Part shown: positions 8,393 to 17,218 of the stretch, piece after piece
Numbering within the stretch: the first letter of the stretch is position 1
Layout of the letters: the number at the start of each line of letters is the position of its first letter
NCBI GenBank assembly: GCA_945952105.1
Contig: CAMFGZ010000012.1
Location: 86,898 to 150,897, forward strand
DNA from: an uncultured Rhodospirillaceae bacterium
GTDB lineage: Bacteria; Pseudomonadota; Alphaproteobacteria; Reyranellales; Reyranellaceae
Reading direction: 5' to 3'
DNA length: 64,000 bases
Notes under the pieces: generated by a model
What the model saw: the letters and a program-made list of their open reading frames with translations, nothing else
What the model was told of the DNA's origin: nothing
Databases searched by the model: none
Made by a program: the position numbers and the translations under genes

Positions 8393-9493
8393 TCAGTTCT
8401 GCTGCTGCCGCCAGACGAAGATCGAGCTCATCGTGTAATTGAACGTGGCGCCGACGATCACGCCCGCGATGCCGGCGATCCACCAGCTTTCGTTCGACAC
8501 GAACAGCCACGACGCCACGCCGATATTGGCGAGCGCCCCCACGCCGCATACGACATAGAACTTCAACAGGCCGCCCAGAGCCGACAGGCCGCGCAGTTTC
8601 ATGTCGCTGTAGGTGAGCAGGTTGTTCACCAGGAAGTTGGACGTCATGGCGATGACCGTCGCCACGGATTGCGCCACTTCGAAGCCCAATCCGCCCAGCA
8701 TGCCGAGCCGCAGGACGACGAGGTGGAGGGCAAGGCCGATGGCGCCCACGATCATGAAGAACAGGAAGCGTACCGAGATGGCTCCGCCGGTCAGGCGATG
8801 GACCAGCAGGCCGAGGAAATCCATCATGGCCCGGCTGTCGAATTTCGACAGGCCCTCCTGCCGGGAGCGGAACCGGTAGGCGACTTCGGCGACACGCACC
8901 TGGCCGCGCGTGCTGGCCAGGATGTCGAGCAGGATCTTGAAGCCCGAGGAGATCAGGCTGGGCGCGACCGCCTCGAACACCTCGCGCTTCAGCGCGAAGA
9001 AGCCGCTCATAGGGTCGGAGACCTGCCGGCCGATGACGATGGTCGACAGGTAGGTGGCGACCTTGCTCGCGAAGGCACGGCGGGCGGAGAAACCTTCCCC
9101 GGCGCTGCCGTCGCCCACGAAGCGGCTGCCGATCACGATGTCGGCCTCGTCGTTCCGCAGCTTGGCGATCATCGCGGGGAGGATGGTCTCGTCATGCTGG
9201 AGATCGGCATCCATGACGGCCACATAGGGCGCGGCGGAACTCAGGGCGCCCTCGATACAGGCGCCGGCGAGGCCCCGCCGGCCGACGCGGCGCAGGCAGC
9301 GCACCCGGGGATCTTCCTGGGACAACTGCTTGGCCACCTTCCATGTGCCGTCGGGACTGTTGTCGTCGACGAAGACGATTTCCCAGGGGATGTCGCCCAT
9401 CGTCTTGTCGAGCAGGGCGACAAGGCGAGGCAGGTTCTGCGACTCGTTGAACGTCGGAGCGACGACGGTAACCGTCGGAGAAATCGATTGCAT
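8393..9493 (-). CDS. Polyprenyl-phosphate glycosyltransferase (DPM1-like GT2) fused to a GtrA domain
   Basis: A 366-residue two-domain protein. Residues 1 to ~230 are a GT2 domain: VVAPTFNESQNL, FVDDNSPDGT, VMDADLQHD (DxD), VIGSRFVGDG and SDPMSGFFALKR, all typical of dolichol/undecaprenyl-phosphate mannosyl- or glucosyltransferases. Residues ~235-362 are a GtrA domain with four membrane spans (FLFFMIVGAIGLALHLVVL..., SNFLVNNLLTYS, KFYVVCGVGALANIG, VGATFNYTMSSIFVWR). Such fusions make a lipid-linked sugar on the inner leaflet and are thought to help it cross the membrane. It sits beside genes for decaprenyl-linked arabinose synthesis and membrane proteins that could use lipid-linked donors. 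Confidence 0.92.
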   Translation of the reverse strand: MQSISPTVTVVAPTFNESQNLPRLVALLDKTMGDIPWEIVFVDDNSPDGTWKVAKQLSQEDPRVRCLRRVGRRGLAGACIEGALSSAAPYVAVMDADLQHDETILPAMIAKLRNDEADIVIGSRFVGDGSAGEGFSARRAFASKVATYLSTIVIGRQVSDPMSGFFALKREVFEAVAPSLISSGFKILLDILASTRGQVRVAEVAYRFRSRQEGLSKFDSRAMMDFLGLLVHRLTGGAISVRFLFFMIVGAIGLALHLVVLRLGMLGGLGFEVAQSVATVIAMTSNFLVNNLLTYSDMKLRGLSALGGLLKFYVVCGVGALANIGVASWLFVSNESWWIAGIAGVIVGATFNYTMSSIFVWRQQQN

Positions 9494-9615
9494 CCGCAGC
9501 CATTATATTGCGGCGGCCGGAACGGTCCTACTGCGATTTCCGCCGCAGATGGTTCTTGTCTGCCCGGGCGACGCCCCTAGACTTCGGCCAGATTTTCAGC
9601 GGCCGGTGGCATTGG

Positions 9616-11238
9616 ATGGTTCGATCGTTTGGGGGGGCTGGCAGGGGCTCCGACCGTCTCATGGCATGGGCGCCGAGCCTGTGCCTCGGCCTCGTCGTCG
9701 TCCTGACGCTCGCCTACACGGCCGCCGGTGCGATCGTGCGGCCGAACATGTACTCCGACAGCGGCTGGGGCTTCGTCGGCTGGTACACGCAGGCCCGGGC
9801 ATCCGCCTTCAACTTCTCCCTCGGACCCGACCTCTCCGACATCTCGCGTGAAGTCGAGGCCTTCATGAGCACCTGGACGCCGGGCCAGCATGTGCTGCCG
9901 GGGCTGGTCGAGAAGCTCGGCATGAGCCTCGGCCTTGCGATCATCGTCGTGGTCGCGGCCTTTTCGGTGCTTGGCCTGTTCGGTTGGCATGCCCTCTACC
10001 TCGCCTTCGGCTTTCCGCCGCTGACGGTCTGGGTGGCGCTGGCCATCATCGTCTGCAACAGGTTCTTCAACCTGTCCTTCACCAACTATTCCGGCGGCGA
10101 ATCGCTGCTGTTCGGCGTCGCGCCCTGGTTCATCCTCATGGTCTGGCGGCTGCGCGATTTCCGGTGGTTTTCCGTGATCCCCTTCGTGGCGGGGACGGCG
10201 GTCCTGGTTTTCGCCAAACTGAGCGGCATCATCATCGGCGCGGCCGTCGTCGGTGGTGCGGCGGTCTGCGGCGACAAGGCCTGGGCCAGATGGGACACGC
10301 TGCGGAAGCTGGTGGTCGCCGGCGCAGCGATCGCCCTGATGGGCGTGATCTTCTATTTTACGTGGTACACGCGCGGCGTCACCGCGGCTTCGATTCCGAC
10401 GACCCTCCATCCGGACGGGCTGTTCTTCTATGTGTCTCTCGGCATCGGCTGCCTGTGGAGCGCCAGCCTGTCGATGTTCGACCTCGGCAACTACCTCTTC
10501 CTCAATCCCGGGCGCCAGGTCCTGAAGTCGATCGACGCCGTTGTCTACGCCTTCCTGCCGCTGGCCGTCGCGACCTTCGCCGTCACCTGGGTGCGGCTGC
10601 GCCACACTTACGGTGAATACCTGCGCTTCGCCGTCGCGACATGCGGTGCGATCCTCGTCGTATTCCTCGCGACATGGATGGCTGCCAGGTCGGTGAGCTT
10701 CGACGAGCGCCACTTCCGTATTCCGTCGCTGCTGCTTTTCATCGGCGTGGTCCATGCCTTCATCACCAGCCGGTCGTGGATCCTGCGGCTCTGCTTCGCC
10801 GCCGTGGCCGGGCTGGCCTGCCTGTATGGTGTGACCTCGTTCGTCACGCGCACCATCGCCAATTCGCATTATCCGATGGGCGATCGCGGCTTCCGGCAGA
10901 TGAACGCGACGGCGGAAGCGATCGCCTATATCCGCACCATCGACCTGTCGGGGCCCGACTCGAAGAAGACGCTGATCTTCCTGCCGTCGCCGGAGATCGC
11001 GCTGGAAGTCCGTCATGCGCGGAACTGGTCGAACCTGGCGGATTTCGACTCGCTGGAGGACCTCAAGGCGCAGGCCTATCGCGGCCGCATCGATCGTCTC
11101 TATGTCTTCGTCCAGAAGAAGCTGCTGGGCAACGGCAAGGCCGACGCCATCCTGCGCTCCTTCGTCGACTATCCGATCGACGGATGGACAATGGTGCCAC
11201 TCGGCGACATGGTCTGCTTCTATCAGATCCGTAACTAA
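9616..11238 (+). CDS. Polytopic membrane protein, possible GT-C glycosyltransferase
   Basis: About 540 residues with roughly ten hydrophobic spans. Start set at ATG 9616 (9661 is also possible; the upstream extension is not hydrophobic and looks non-coding). After the first span comes an extracytoplasmic loop with SDSGWGFVGWYTQ, and further on STWTPGQHVLPGLVEKLG. An acidic residue in the first loop is a hallmark of GT-C enzymes such as ArnT, but no family is recognised with certainty. The last ~110 residues form a soluble tail. It converges on, and overlaps by four bases, the next membrane gene. Context (DPM1-like synthase, DprE-type genes) suggests use of a lipid-phosphate sugar; this is inference. 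Confidence 0.75.
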   Translation: MVRSFGGAGRGSDRLMAWAPSLCLGLVVVLTLAYTAAGAIVRPNMYSDSGWGFVGWYTQARASAFNFSLGPDLSDISREVEAFMSTWTPGQHVLPGLVEKLGMSLGLAIIVVVAAFSVLGLFGWHALYLAFGFPPLTVWVALAIIVCNRFFNLSFTNYSGGESLLFGVAPWFILMVWRLRDFRWFSVIPFVAGTAVLVFAKLSGIIIGAAVVGGAAVCGDKAWARWDTLRKLVVAGAAIALMGVIFYFTWYTRGVTAASIPTTLHPDGLFFYVSLGIGCLWSASLSMFDLGNYLFLNPGRQVLKSIDAVVYAFLPLAVATFAVTWVRLRHTYGEYLRFAVATCGAILVVFLATWMAARSVSFDERHFRIPSLLLFIGVVHAFITSRSWILRLCFAAVAGLACLYGVTSFVTRTIANSHYPMGDRGFRQMNATAEAIAYIRTIDLSGPDSKKTLIFLPSPEIALEVRHARNWSNLADFDSLEDLKAQAYRGRIDRLYVFVQKKLLGNGKADAILRSFVDYPIDGWTMVPLGDMVCFYQIRN

Positions 11239-12419
11239 CGGGCGGTGCTGTACTTGTAGAAGCGCACGATCTCGACCGGCATCAGGTTGCCTTCCGAATA
11301 CCGGTTGCTGACGCCGCCGAACAGGCTGTTGATCGGGCAGGCGAAGGAAACCAGGAAGCCCAGGATGGCAATGCCGCGCAGGTCCTTGAGATCGAGGCGG
11401 GCCCAGGCCGCGACCGCCATCGAGGCGTAAACGAGCGGCAGCGTGTAGGCGAGGCTTCGGTCGACATCGAGCACCATGAACGACGCGGCCACGATCGCGC
11501 CGGTGACTCCCACGATCGCCAGCAGCGAGAACCACCAGCGGTTCCGCACGAGCAGGATGCAGGCGACGAGGGGCCATAGCCAGAGTCCCGCCAGCACGTG
11601 CGGCAGCTCGTATTGCAGGTTCGGCAGGTTGATCGGCAGGACGCTCAAGCCGACATCGTTGCCAGCGCCCACCGGTATGTGCAGGCCGTAACCGAACATC
11701 AGCACGAGACGGATGATCCCGGCGACCAGGATGGACGCGGCCACGGCGATCGTCTGCAGGTTGAACCAGTCTGGCCGGCTTCCGTCGCTGTCGCGCATCG
11801 CCCAGTAGACGACGAGCAGGGGCGAGACGATGACGGCGCGCTCGTCGGTGAAACAGGCGGCGATCACGGCGGCGAAGATCACGGCCGGATTGCGGACGGC
11901 CACGGCCACGGTGAGGAAGGCGAAGGCGAAGGCATCTCCCATCCCGCCGAGCTGCAGGAAGGCCGCCTTGCCGGCATAGATCGAGGCCACGCCGAAAACG
12001 CTGGCGAGCGCCACGATCCGGTCGTGGAACAGATCCATCGCGATCTTGCCGACCAGCCCCAGCATCAGGATGCCGAGTCCATACTGGATCATCAGCAGGC
12101 CGCGCCAGTCGATGTGAAGGACCTTCATGGTGAGCGGCAGGGTCAGCCGGAACGCCAGCTTGGCGTCGTGCAGCGCGTGGTCCTTGTACTGGTCGCCCGC
12201 GGTGGCCAGCGGATTGGCGGCCTGGCGTTCGAGCACCGGCCAGAAATTGACGATCTGGCCGTCGGTGCCGAGGAAGAAACTGATGCGCGGAAAAGAGATG
12301 AACAGCGACAAAGCGAGCGCCGCCGCCACGCCCCAGACGAGCCACAGGCGGCGGCCGGCGAGCAGGCCGAAAGCCCGCTCGAAGGTCGAGATGACCGCGT
12401 CGTAAATCTCTTTCAGCAT
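11235..12419 (-). CDS. Polytopic membrane protein co-operonic with the DprE-like genes
   Basis: A 394-residue integral membrane protein with about ten predicted spans; ATG 12419 overlaps the stop of the upstream reductase gene (ATGA), fixing the start. Its first loop contains FLGTDGQIVNFWPVLERQ and AGDQYKDHALHDAKLAFR, with acidic residues in the position where GT-C transferases keep their catalytic Asp. Direct translational coupling to the DprE1/DprE2-like pair points to a role in moving or using the lipid-linked pentose that pair would make. No family assigned; other options are a flippase or a polymer ligase. Confidence 0.72.
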   Translation of the reverse strand: MLKEIYDAVISTFERAFGLLAGRRLWLVWGVAAALALSLFISFPRISFFLGTDGQIVNFWPVLERQAANPLATAGDQYKDHALHDAKLAFRLTLPLTMKVLHIDWRGLLMIQYGLGILMLGLVGKIAMDLFHDRIVALASVFGVASIYAGKAAFLQLGGMGDAFAFAFLTVAVAVRNPAVIFAAVIAACFTDERAVIVSPLLVVYWAMRDSDGSRPDWFNLQTIAVAASILVAGIIRLVLMFGYGLHIPVGAGNDVGLSVLPINLPNLQYELPHVLAGLWLWPLVACILLVRNRWWFSLLAIVGVTGAIVAASFMVLDVDRSLAYTLPLVYASMAVAAWARLDLKDLRGIAILGFLVSFACPINSLFGGVSNRYSEGNLMPVEIVRFYKYSTAR

Positions 12420-13171
12420 CAGATATTGAGCCTGTTGAAGATGAAGCCCGGCAGGTTGCGCACCACGAACATGATGAGCTGCCATTTGCGCGGCAGGTAG
12501 GCAACCGGCGTGCCGCGCTCGATGGCATTCACGGTTCCCTCAGCGACTGATTCGACCGAGGCCATCTTCCGTCCCTGTGCCTTGTACTGCGCCGTCATCG
12601 GCGTGTCGGTGGGGCCTGGCTTGATCAGCACGACTTTGACGCCCGTGCCGGCAAAGCGATGCTGCAGGCCCTGCGCGTAGCGATCCATCAGGGCCTTCGA
12701 GGCGCCGTAGACATAGTTGGCGCGGCGGCCGCGATCCCCGGCGACCGAGCCGATCATGCCGATCGTTCCACGGCCGGCGCGTTCCATCGTCCCGGCGAAG
12801 GCTTCGGCGAACAGCACCGGCGAGACGCCGTTGACCTCGAGCGACTGGTGCGCCTGCGCGATGTCTTCCTGACATGGAAGCTGCGGCGAGAGCACGCCAT
12901 GCGCGATCAGAGCGATGTCGACCGGTCCTTGCGCCGTCCAGCGCGCCACCGCCTCGGCAATGGCGGATGCCGACAGGAAGTCCAGCGTCTCGACCGAAAC
13001 ATCGACCGCCGCGCCGCGAGCCCGGAGATCGGTGGCGATGCGCTGGGCGAGGGGCAGGTTGCGGGCGACGAGGATGAATTCGACCGGGCTTTTTTGCACC
13101 CATAGCCGGCAGCAATGCTCGGCGATGGCCGAGGTCGCGCCGATCACGACGATGCGCTTCTTCTGGTCCAC
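12419..13171 (-). CDS. dprE2: SDR-family reductase, DprE2-like (decaprenylphosphoryl-2-keto-ribose reductase)
   Basis: A 250-residue short-chain dehydrogenase. GTG 13171 directly abuts the stop of the oxidase gene. NAD(P)-binding site IGATSAIAEHCCRLW near the N-terminus, the NVSP-like DIALIAHGVLSP strand, and the catalytic Ser ... Tyr-x-x-x-Lys in MIGSVAGDRGRR and YVYGASKA. In mycobacteria DprE2 reduces the keto intermediate made by DprE1, giving decaprenylphosphoryl-D-arabinose. The assignment rests on general SDR motifs plus the neighbouring DprE1-like oxidase and UbiA-type transferase; the same pairing is known from Gram-negative strains that add D-arabinofuranose to glycans. Substrate prenyl length here is unknown. 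Confidence 0.82.
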   Translation of the reverse strand: MDQKKRIVVIGATSAIAEHCCRLWVQKSPVEFILVARNLPLAQRIATDLRARGAAVDVSVETLDFLSASAIAEAVARWTAQGPVDIALIAHGVLSPQLPCQEDIAQAHQSLEVNGVSPVLFAEAFAGTMERAGRGTIGMIGSVAGDRGRRANYVYGASKALMDRYAQGLQHRFAGTGVKVVLIKPGPTDTPMTAQYKAQGRKMASVESVAEGTVNAIERGTPVAYLPRKWQLIMFVVRNLPGFIFNRLNI

Positions 13172-14470
13172 TCAATGCCCCATCAAACGACGGGACATGC
13201 CGGAGCTCATCCCAGGATCGCGGAATCTCGCAAGCTCCGGCGCTTTTGGATAGCCCGTTTCGAACAGGTCGCGTGGCATGCGCGCGTCCTTGGCGAGGTA
13301 GAGCCGCCCGCCGGCTTCCCGGACGACGGCGTCGAGTTCGACGAACAGCCGCTCGGTCGGGGCACCCCGGTTGGGGAAGTCGAGCGAAAGGGTGATGCCG
13401 GGCATCGGAAAGCTGAGCAGGCCGGATGAGGGGCGCTCGCCGAAGGTTTTGATGACGGCGAGGAACGAGCCCTGTCCCGACTTCGCGATGATGTCGAGGA
13501 TGTCCCGCAAGGCCGCCGGCCCGGCGTCGCGTGGCACCACGAGCTGGTACTGGTAGAAGCCACGGGGGCCGTAGAGGCGGTTCCAGTCCTGCATGTCGTC
13601 GAGGGGAAACAGGAAGGTCTCGAAGGGCCGGCGCCTGGCGCCGCCGCGATGGCTGTTCAGATGGTAGTAGAGCGCGTTGAAGAGCGGCAGCGTCAGCCGG
13701 TTGAAGAGGGACAATGGCGGCGTAAGAGGGATCGCGAGGCGGCGCGGCCGGGGCGGCTCACCCGACTGGTCGACCGCCGGGTTGGCGCGCAGGAAGATTC
13801 CGCGCGTGCGGCGGCCGGCGGTGCAGTCGAGCCAGGAAACAGTGTGCTCCCAGAGCGATTCCGAATCGTCCGCCAGGGTCAGGAACTCCTCGAGGCTGCG
13901 ATAGGGCAGGATTTCGGTATCCAGCCACGGTCCCGTCACGGGCTGCAACTGCAACTCGGCGGTTGCGATCAGGCCGGTGAGGCCGATGCCACCAACGGTG
14001 GCGGTGAAGAGGTCGGGGCGCACGCCCGGCCCGCAATCGACGACCTGACCATCGGTGCGCACCAGCTTGACGTTCCGGACATGGTGGCCGAATGAGCCGA
14101 CCCGATGATGATTCTTGCCGTGGACATCGTTGGCAATGGCGCCGCCCACGCTCACGATCTGCGTGCCGGGGATCACCGGCAGGCTCCAGCCACGCGGGAC
14201 CATGAAGCGCTGGATGTCGCGAAGTTGCACGCCGGCCTCGCAGACCAGCCGGCCCATCTCGGGATCGAATGAGTGGAAGCGATCGAGCCGTGCGGTACTC
14301 AGGAGCGCGCCACCGGGGTTCAGGCAGGCGTCGCCATAGCTGCGACCCATGCCGAGCGGGATCACGGGTCCCATGCCTCGCACCTGGTCGGCCAGGGCGA
14401 AGACATCGGACAGATCGGCGACTTGATGAGGCTCCGCGCTCAGGCGTCCCCAGGAGGAAACAGGTCTCAT
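13172..14470 (-). CDS. dprE1: FAD-binding oxidoreductase, DprE1-like (decaprenylphosphoryl-ribose 2-oxidase)
   Basis: A 432-residue protein. PCMH-type FAD site: PLGMGRSYGDACLNPGG (~38-54) and the strongly conserved PGTQIVSVGGAIANDVHGK followed by NHHRVGSFGHHV, which matches the DprE1 pattern closely. The C-terminal substrate domain includes RLYLAKDARM. DprE1 oxidises the 2' hydroxyl of decaprenylphosphoryl-ribose; DprE2 completes epimerisation to the arabinose donor. First gene of a three-gene operon (dprE1, dprE2, membrane protein), divergent from the UbiA-family gene 129 bases away, which would make its substrate. D-Araf in Gram-negative glycans is known but uncommon. Confidence 0.88.
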   Translation of the reverse strand: MRPVSSWGRLSAEPHQVADLSDVFALADQVRGMGPVIPLGMGRSYGDACLNPGGALLSTARLDRFHSFDPEMGRLVCEAGVQLRDIQRFMVPRGWSLPVIPGTQIVSVGGAIANDVHGKNHHRVGSFGHHVRNVKLVRTDGQVVDCGPGVRPDLFTATVGGIGLTGLIATAELQLQPVTGPWLDTEILPYRSLEEFLTLADDSESLWEHTVSWLDCTAGRRTRGIFLRANPAVDQSGEPPRPRRLAIPLTPPLSLFNRLTLPLFNALYYHLNSHRGGARRRPFETFLFPLDDMQDWNRLYGPRGFYQYQLVVPRDAGPAALRDILDIIAKSGQGSFLAVIKTFGERPSSGLLSFPMPGITLSLDFPNRGAPTERLFVELDAVVREAGGRLYLAKDARMPRDLFETGYPKAPELARFRDPGMSSGMSRRLMGH

Positions 14471-14599
14471 CCGTCCTGTGCCCAGAAGCGATTATTCGCT
14501 GTGATCGTACTTCCTCCGATCCGCGAAGGCCATGCCAATAACGTCTCCGATCGGGCTCGTCAGGTGAGGGATTGCCAGAGTCCGGGAGAGTGCGCATAG

Positions 14600-15490
14600 A
14601 TGCCTGCCGAGGGGTGGCTTGGGGCAATGAATTCGACTTCGTCGGGCGGGATGATCGTGGGGCTGATCCAGCTGGTGCGGCCCCGGCAATGGGTGAAGAA
14701 CGGCTTCGTCTTCGCGCCGCTGGTCTTTGCCCGCGAATTCACGCATCCGGCCTCGATCAAGCTGTCGCTGCTGGCCTTCGCGCTGTTCTGCGCGGCCTCG
14801 TCTGCCTGCTACATCGTGAACGACCTGCACGACATCGAGCGCGACCGGCGCCATCCGACCAAGCGCTTCTCGCGGCCGCTGGCCGCGGGCCGCGTCTCGC
14901 GCGGCGGCGCACTTGGGTTGCTCGGGCTGATCCTGGCGGGACTTGCCGTGGCCGCGATCTTCCAGCCTCACGTCATGGCGGTGATCGCGGGCTACCTGGT
15001 TCTCAACATCGCCTACACCTTCGTGCTGAAGCAGCAGCCGGTGCTCGACATCTTCAGCATCGCCATCGGCTTCGTGCTGCGCATCTGTGCCGGCGCCGTC
15101 GTGCTCGACCTGCCGCTCTCGGGCTGGATGCTGATCACGACCCTCTGCCTCGCGCTCTATCTCGCCGCCGTGAAGCGGCGGCAGGAACTGTTGGGCAGCG
15201 GCTCGGAGGGGCGCGAGGTGCTGGACAAGTACTCGCCCGCGTTGATCGAGCGCTATGCCGAAATGTCGGCGACCGGTGCTCTGGTCTTCTACAGCCTCTT
15301 CGTCATGTCGGCGAACCAGAAGCTGACGGCGACCATCCCCTTGGTGATCTTCGGCCTGTTCCGCTACTGGTACGTCGTGGAGCGGCTGGGGGCGGGCGAG
15401 TCGCCGACCGATGCGCTGCTGTCGGACCTGCCGCTGCTGGCTACGGTCGTGGCCTGGGTCGGCGTCTGCGCGATCGTTCTCTACACCTAG
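14600..15490 (+). CDS. UbiA-family prenyltransferase, decaprenyl-phosphate phosphoribosyltransferase-like
   Basis: A 296-residue membrane protein with about eight spans. The prenyl-phosphate/Mg site is NDLHDIERDRRHP followed by TKRFSRPLAAG, and the family opening LIQLVRPRQWVKNGFVFAPL is the signature of the DPPR synthase (Rv3806c) / NoeC-type branch of UbiA. These enzymes join phosphoribosyl pyrophosphate to polyprenyl phosphate, the first committed step toward polyprenyl-phospho-arabinose. Start could also be ATG 14627 or 14654. Divergent from the dprE1-like operon, which would act next, so the whole donor pathway except the phosphatase is present in 3 kb. Confidence 0.88.
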   Translation: MPAEGWLGAMNSTSSGGMIVGLIQLVRPRQWVKNGFVFAPLVFAREFTHPASIKLSLLAFALFCAASSACYIVNDLHDIERDRRHPTKRFSRPLAAGRVSRGGALGLLGLILAGLAVAAIFQPHVMAVIAGYLVLNIAYTFVLKQQPVLDIFSIAIGFVLRICAGAVVLDLPLSGWMLITTLCLALYLAAVKRRQELLGSGSEGREVLDKYSPALIERYAEMSATGALVFYSLFVMSANQKLTATIPLVIFGLFRYWYVVERLGAGESPTDALLSDLPLLATVVAWVGVCAIVLYT

Positions 15491-15502
15491 AGTTCGCGTC
15501 CG

Positions 15503-15895
15503 CTACTTCCGGGCGAAGGTGTAGAAACGGTGGCCGACATAGCTGGTCGCCGCCGGCGCCAGCACGCCGATCAGGTGCGCGATGTCGTCGGCGTGCCAGG
15601 TGAGGCCGATGGCCGGGAACACGATTCGGGCGAGGCCGACGCTGATCACCCAGACGAAGCCCAGGGCCACGAGATTGACCAGCACGAAGCGGCGGACCTC
15701 CGAGGCAATCGACCGGCCCGAGGAATCGAACACGAACCGGCGCGCCAGCACGTAGGCGGTCGCCATGCCGAGCATGTACGCCGCGACCACCGCCGCCTCG
15801 AACGACACGATGTGGTTGATCGCGTAGCGGCTGAGGAGGTTGACGAGTGCGGCGATGCCGCCGGTGACCAGGAATTTTAGGAACTGAAGGCTCAT
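15503..15895 (-). CDS. GtrA family membrane protein
   Basis: A 130-residue protein with four hydrophobic spans (FLKFLVTGGIAALVNLLSRY, AAVVAAYMLGMATAYVLARR, FVLVNLVALGFVWVISVG, LAPAATSYVGHRFYTFARK). GtrA proteins are thought to flip or accept polyprenyl-phosphate-linked sugars. Last gene of a three-gene operon with the FAD oxidoreductase and epimerase upstream (gap ten bases). It converges with the UbiA-family gene. Confidence 0.88.
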   Translation of the reverse strand: MSLQFLKFLVTGGIAALVNLLSRYAINHIVSFEAAVVAAYMLGMATAYVLARRFVFDSSGRSIASEVRRFVLVNLVALGFVWVISVGLARIVFPAIGLTWHADDIAHLIGVLAPAATSYVGHRFYTFARK

Positions 15896-15905
15896 CGATC
15901 CGGAT

Positions 15906-17216
15906 CTAGCGGTTCTCGGCGCGCCAGACGCCGGGATCGTCGATCGCCTGCGCCATCAACCTGCCGTAGCGCACGCTCTCGGAGATGCCGCGGTCCTCGG
16001 GATAGTAGAAGCAGGTGTCGGCGATCTGCAGTCCCTCAATCGCCGTCTGCACCCTGGGGATCTTGGCGAGGAAGCCGGGCTCGCAGACGGGCTGGGCATA
16101 GTTCAGCCGCCCGACTTGGCTCGCCAGCAGGTCGGCGGCCTTCAAGGCGGGGTTGAGCCTTTGCAGGTAGCCGAAGGCCTCGGCGACGAAGGCCTCCGAG
16201 CTGCGACCGAATTTGGGATGTGTCTGCGGCATGTAGTAGGGCACGTACACGACGGTTTCCGGCAGGTGCCGCAGGTTGGAGAACTCGACGATGCCCGGTA
16301 TGTCGATGCCGGCGTCGCTGATGTTCAACCAGAAGTGTCCGGTGACGGGCTTGCCGAGTTTGAGGACGACGCAGACGACGCCGATGTTGTGGATCGCGTC
16401 GTACTTCGCCCTTGCTTCGGCGGGCAGGCTTGGCACGAGCCTCGATACGAAAGGCGTCGGCACGGTCGAGATGACGGCATCGAAGGATTGGGCGGCGCCA
16501 TCGACGACCAGTCCGGTGACGCGGCCGTGCTCGCTCGTGATCTCGCTGACCCGCGCGCCGAGCTTCAGCGCGCCGCCGCGCTTCCCGATGGCATCGACCA
16601 GCGTGTCGATCAGCGTCTGCGAGCCGCCATCGATGTACCCCAGCTCCTCCTGCAGGATCGACGCGCGCGAAGTGCCGACGCGCTTGATGCGGGTCCAGAT
16701 CCAGGCAGCCGAGATATTGTCGGCATATTCGAAGAACTTCAGCTCGAAGAGGCGCCGCCACAGCACGTCGTAGACGCGTTGCCCGCCCCATCTGAGGATC
16801 CATTCCCGCGCATTGACCTTCTCCAGCGACGACCAGTCGTTGCGCAGGGTCGACAGGAACATGTGGAGGCCGTAGCGGATCTTCGAGAGCGGCCCGAGCT
16901 TGGGGAAGGCGAGGAGGGCGAGAGGGTCGCCCCAGCGGTAGTGCCTGCCGTCGACGAAATAGCCCATCGACGTCTTGCGCCAGACCATGCGGTCGGCGAT
17001 GCCGAGGTCACGCATCAGGTCGAAGGTCGGCTGGTCGGCCTTGCAGACGAAATGGTAGAAGCGCTCGATCGACAGGCCGGCGAAATCGAAATGCGCTGCC
17101 ATGCCGCCGGGGATGCGGTCGGCCTCGAAGACCGTGACCTCGTGGCCGGCCACGAGCGCATGATAGGCGGCGGCCAGTCCCATGGCGCCCGCACCAACGA
17201 TGGCGACGCGGGCCAT
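15906..17216 (-). CDS. NAD(P)/FAD-dependent oxidoreductase (amine-oxidase / protoporphyrinogen-oxidase-like)
   Basis: A 436-residue protein beginning with a textbook dinucleotide-binding motif, VAIVGAGAMGLAAAYHAL and EADRIPGG. The rest follows the flavin amine-oxidase architecture: SIERFYHFVCK, a central substrate domain, VISTVPTPFVSRLVP, and a C-terminal flavin-contacting YYPEDRGISESVRYGR. Homologues of this type recur in polysaccharide clusters, next to GtrA and GT2 genes, where they are presumed to act on a lipid- or nucleotide-linked sugar. A UDP-galactopyranose mutase-like role is possible but its specific motifs are not evident. Start ATG 17216, two bases after the upstream epimerase stop. 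Confidence 0.8.
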   Translation of the reverse strand: MARVAIVGAGAMGLAAAYHALVAGHEVTVFEADRIPGGMAAHFDFAGLSIERFYHFVCKADQPTFDLMRDLGIADRMVWRKTSMGYFVDGRHYRWGDPLALLAFPKLGPLSKIRYGLHMFLSTLRNDWSSLEKVNAREWILRWGGQRVYDVLWRRLFELKFFEYADNISAAWIWTRIKRVGTSRASILQEELGYIDGGSQTLIDTLVDAIGKRGGALKLGARVSEITSEHGRVTGLVVDGAAQSFDAVISTVPTPFVSRLVPSLPAEARAKYDAIHNIGVVCVVLKLGKPVTGHFWLNISDAGIDIPGIVEFSNLRHLPETVVYVPYYMPQTHPKFGRSSEAFVAEAFGYLQRLNPALKAADLLASQVGRLNYAQPVCEPGFLAKIPRVQTAIEGLQIADTCFYYPEDRGISESVRYGRLMAQAIDDPGVWRAENR

Positions 17217-17218
17217 GC

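Noticed and set aside
9577..12528. A 983-residue minus-strand open frame across the two membrane-protein genes
   Set aside because: It is Arg/Pro/Gly/Asp-rich shadow sequence over two genes with clear membrane spans; no motif.
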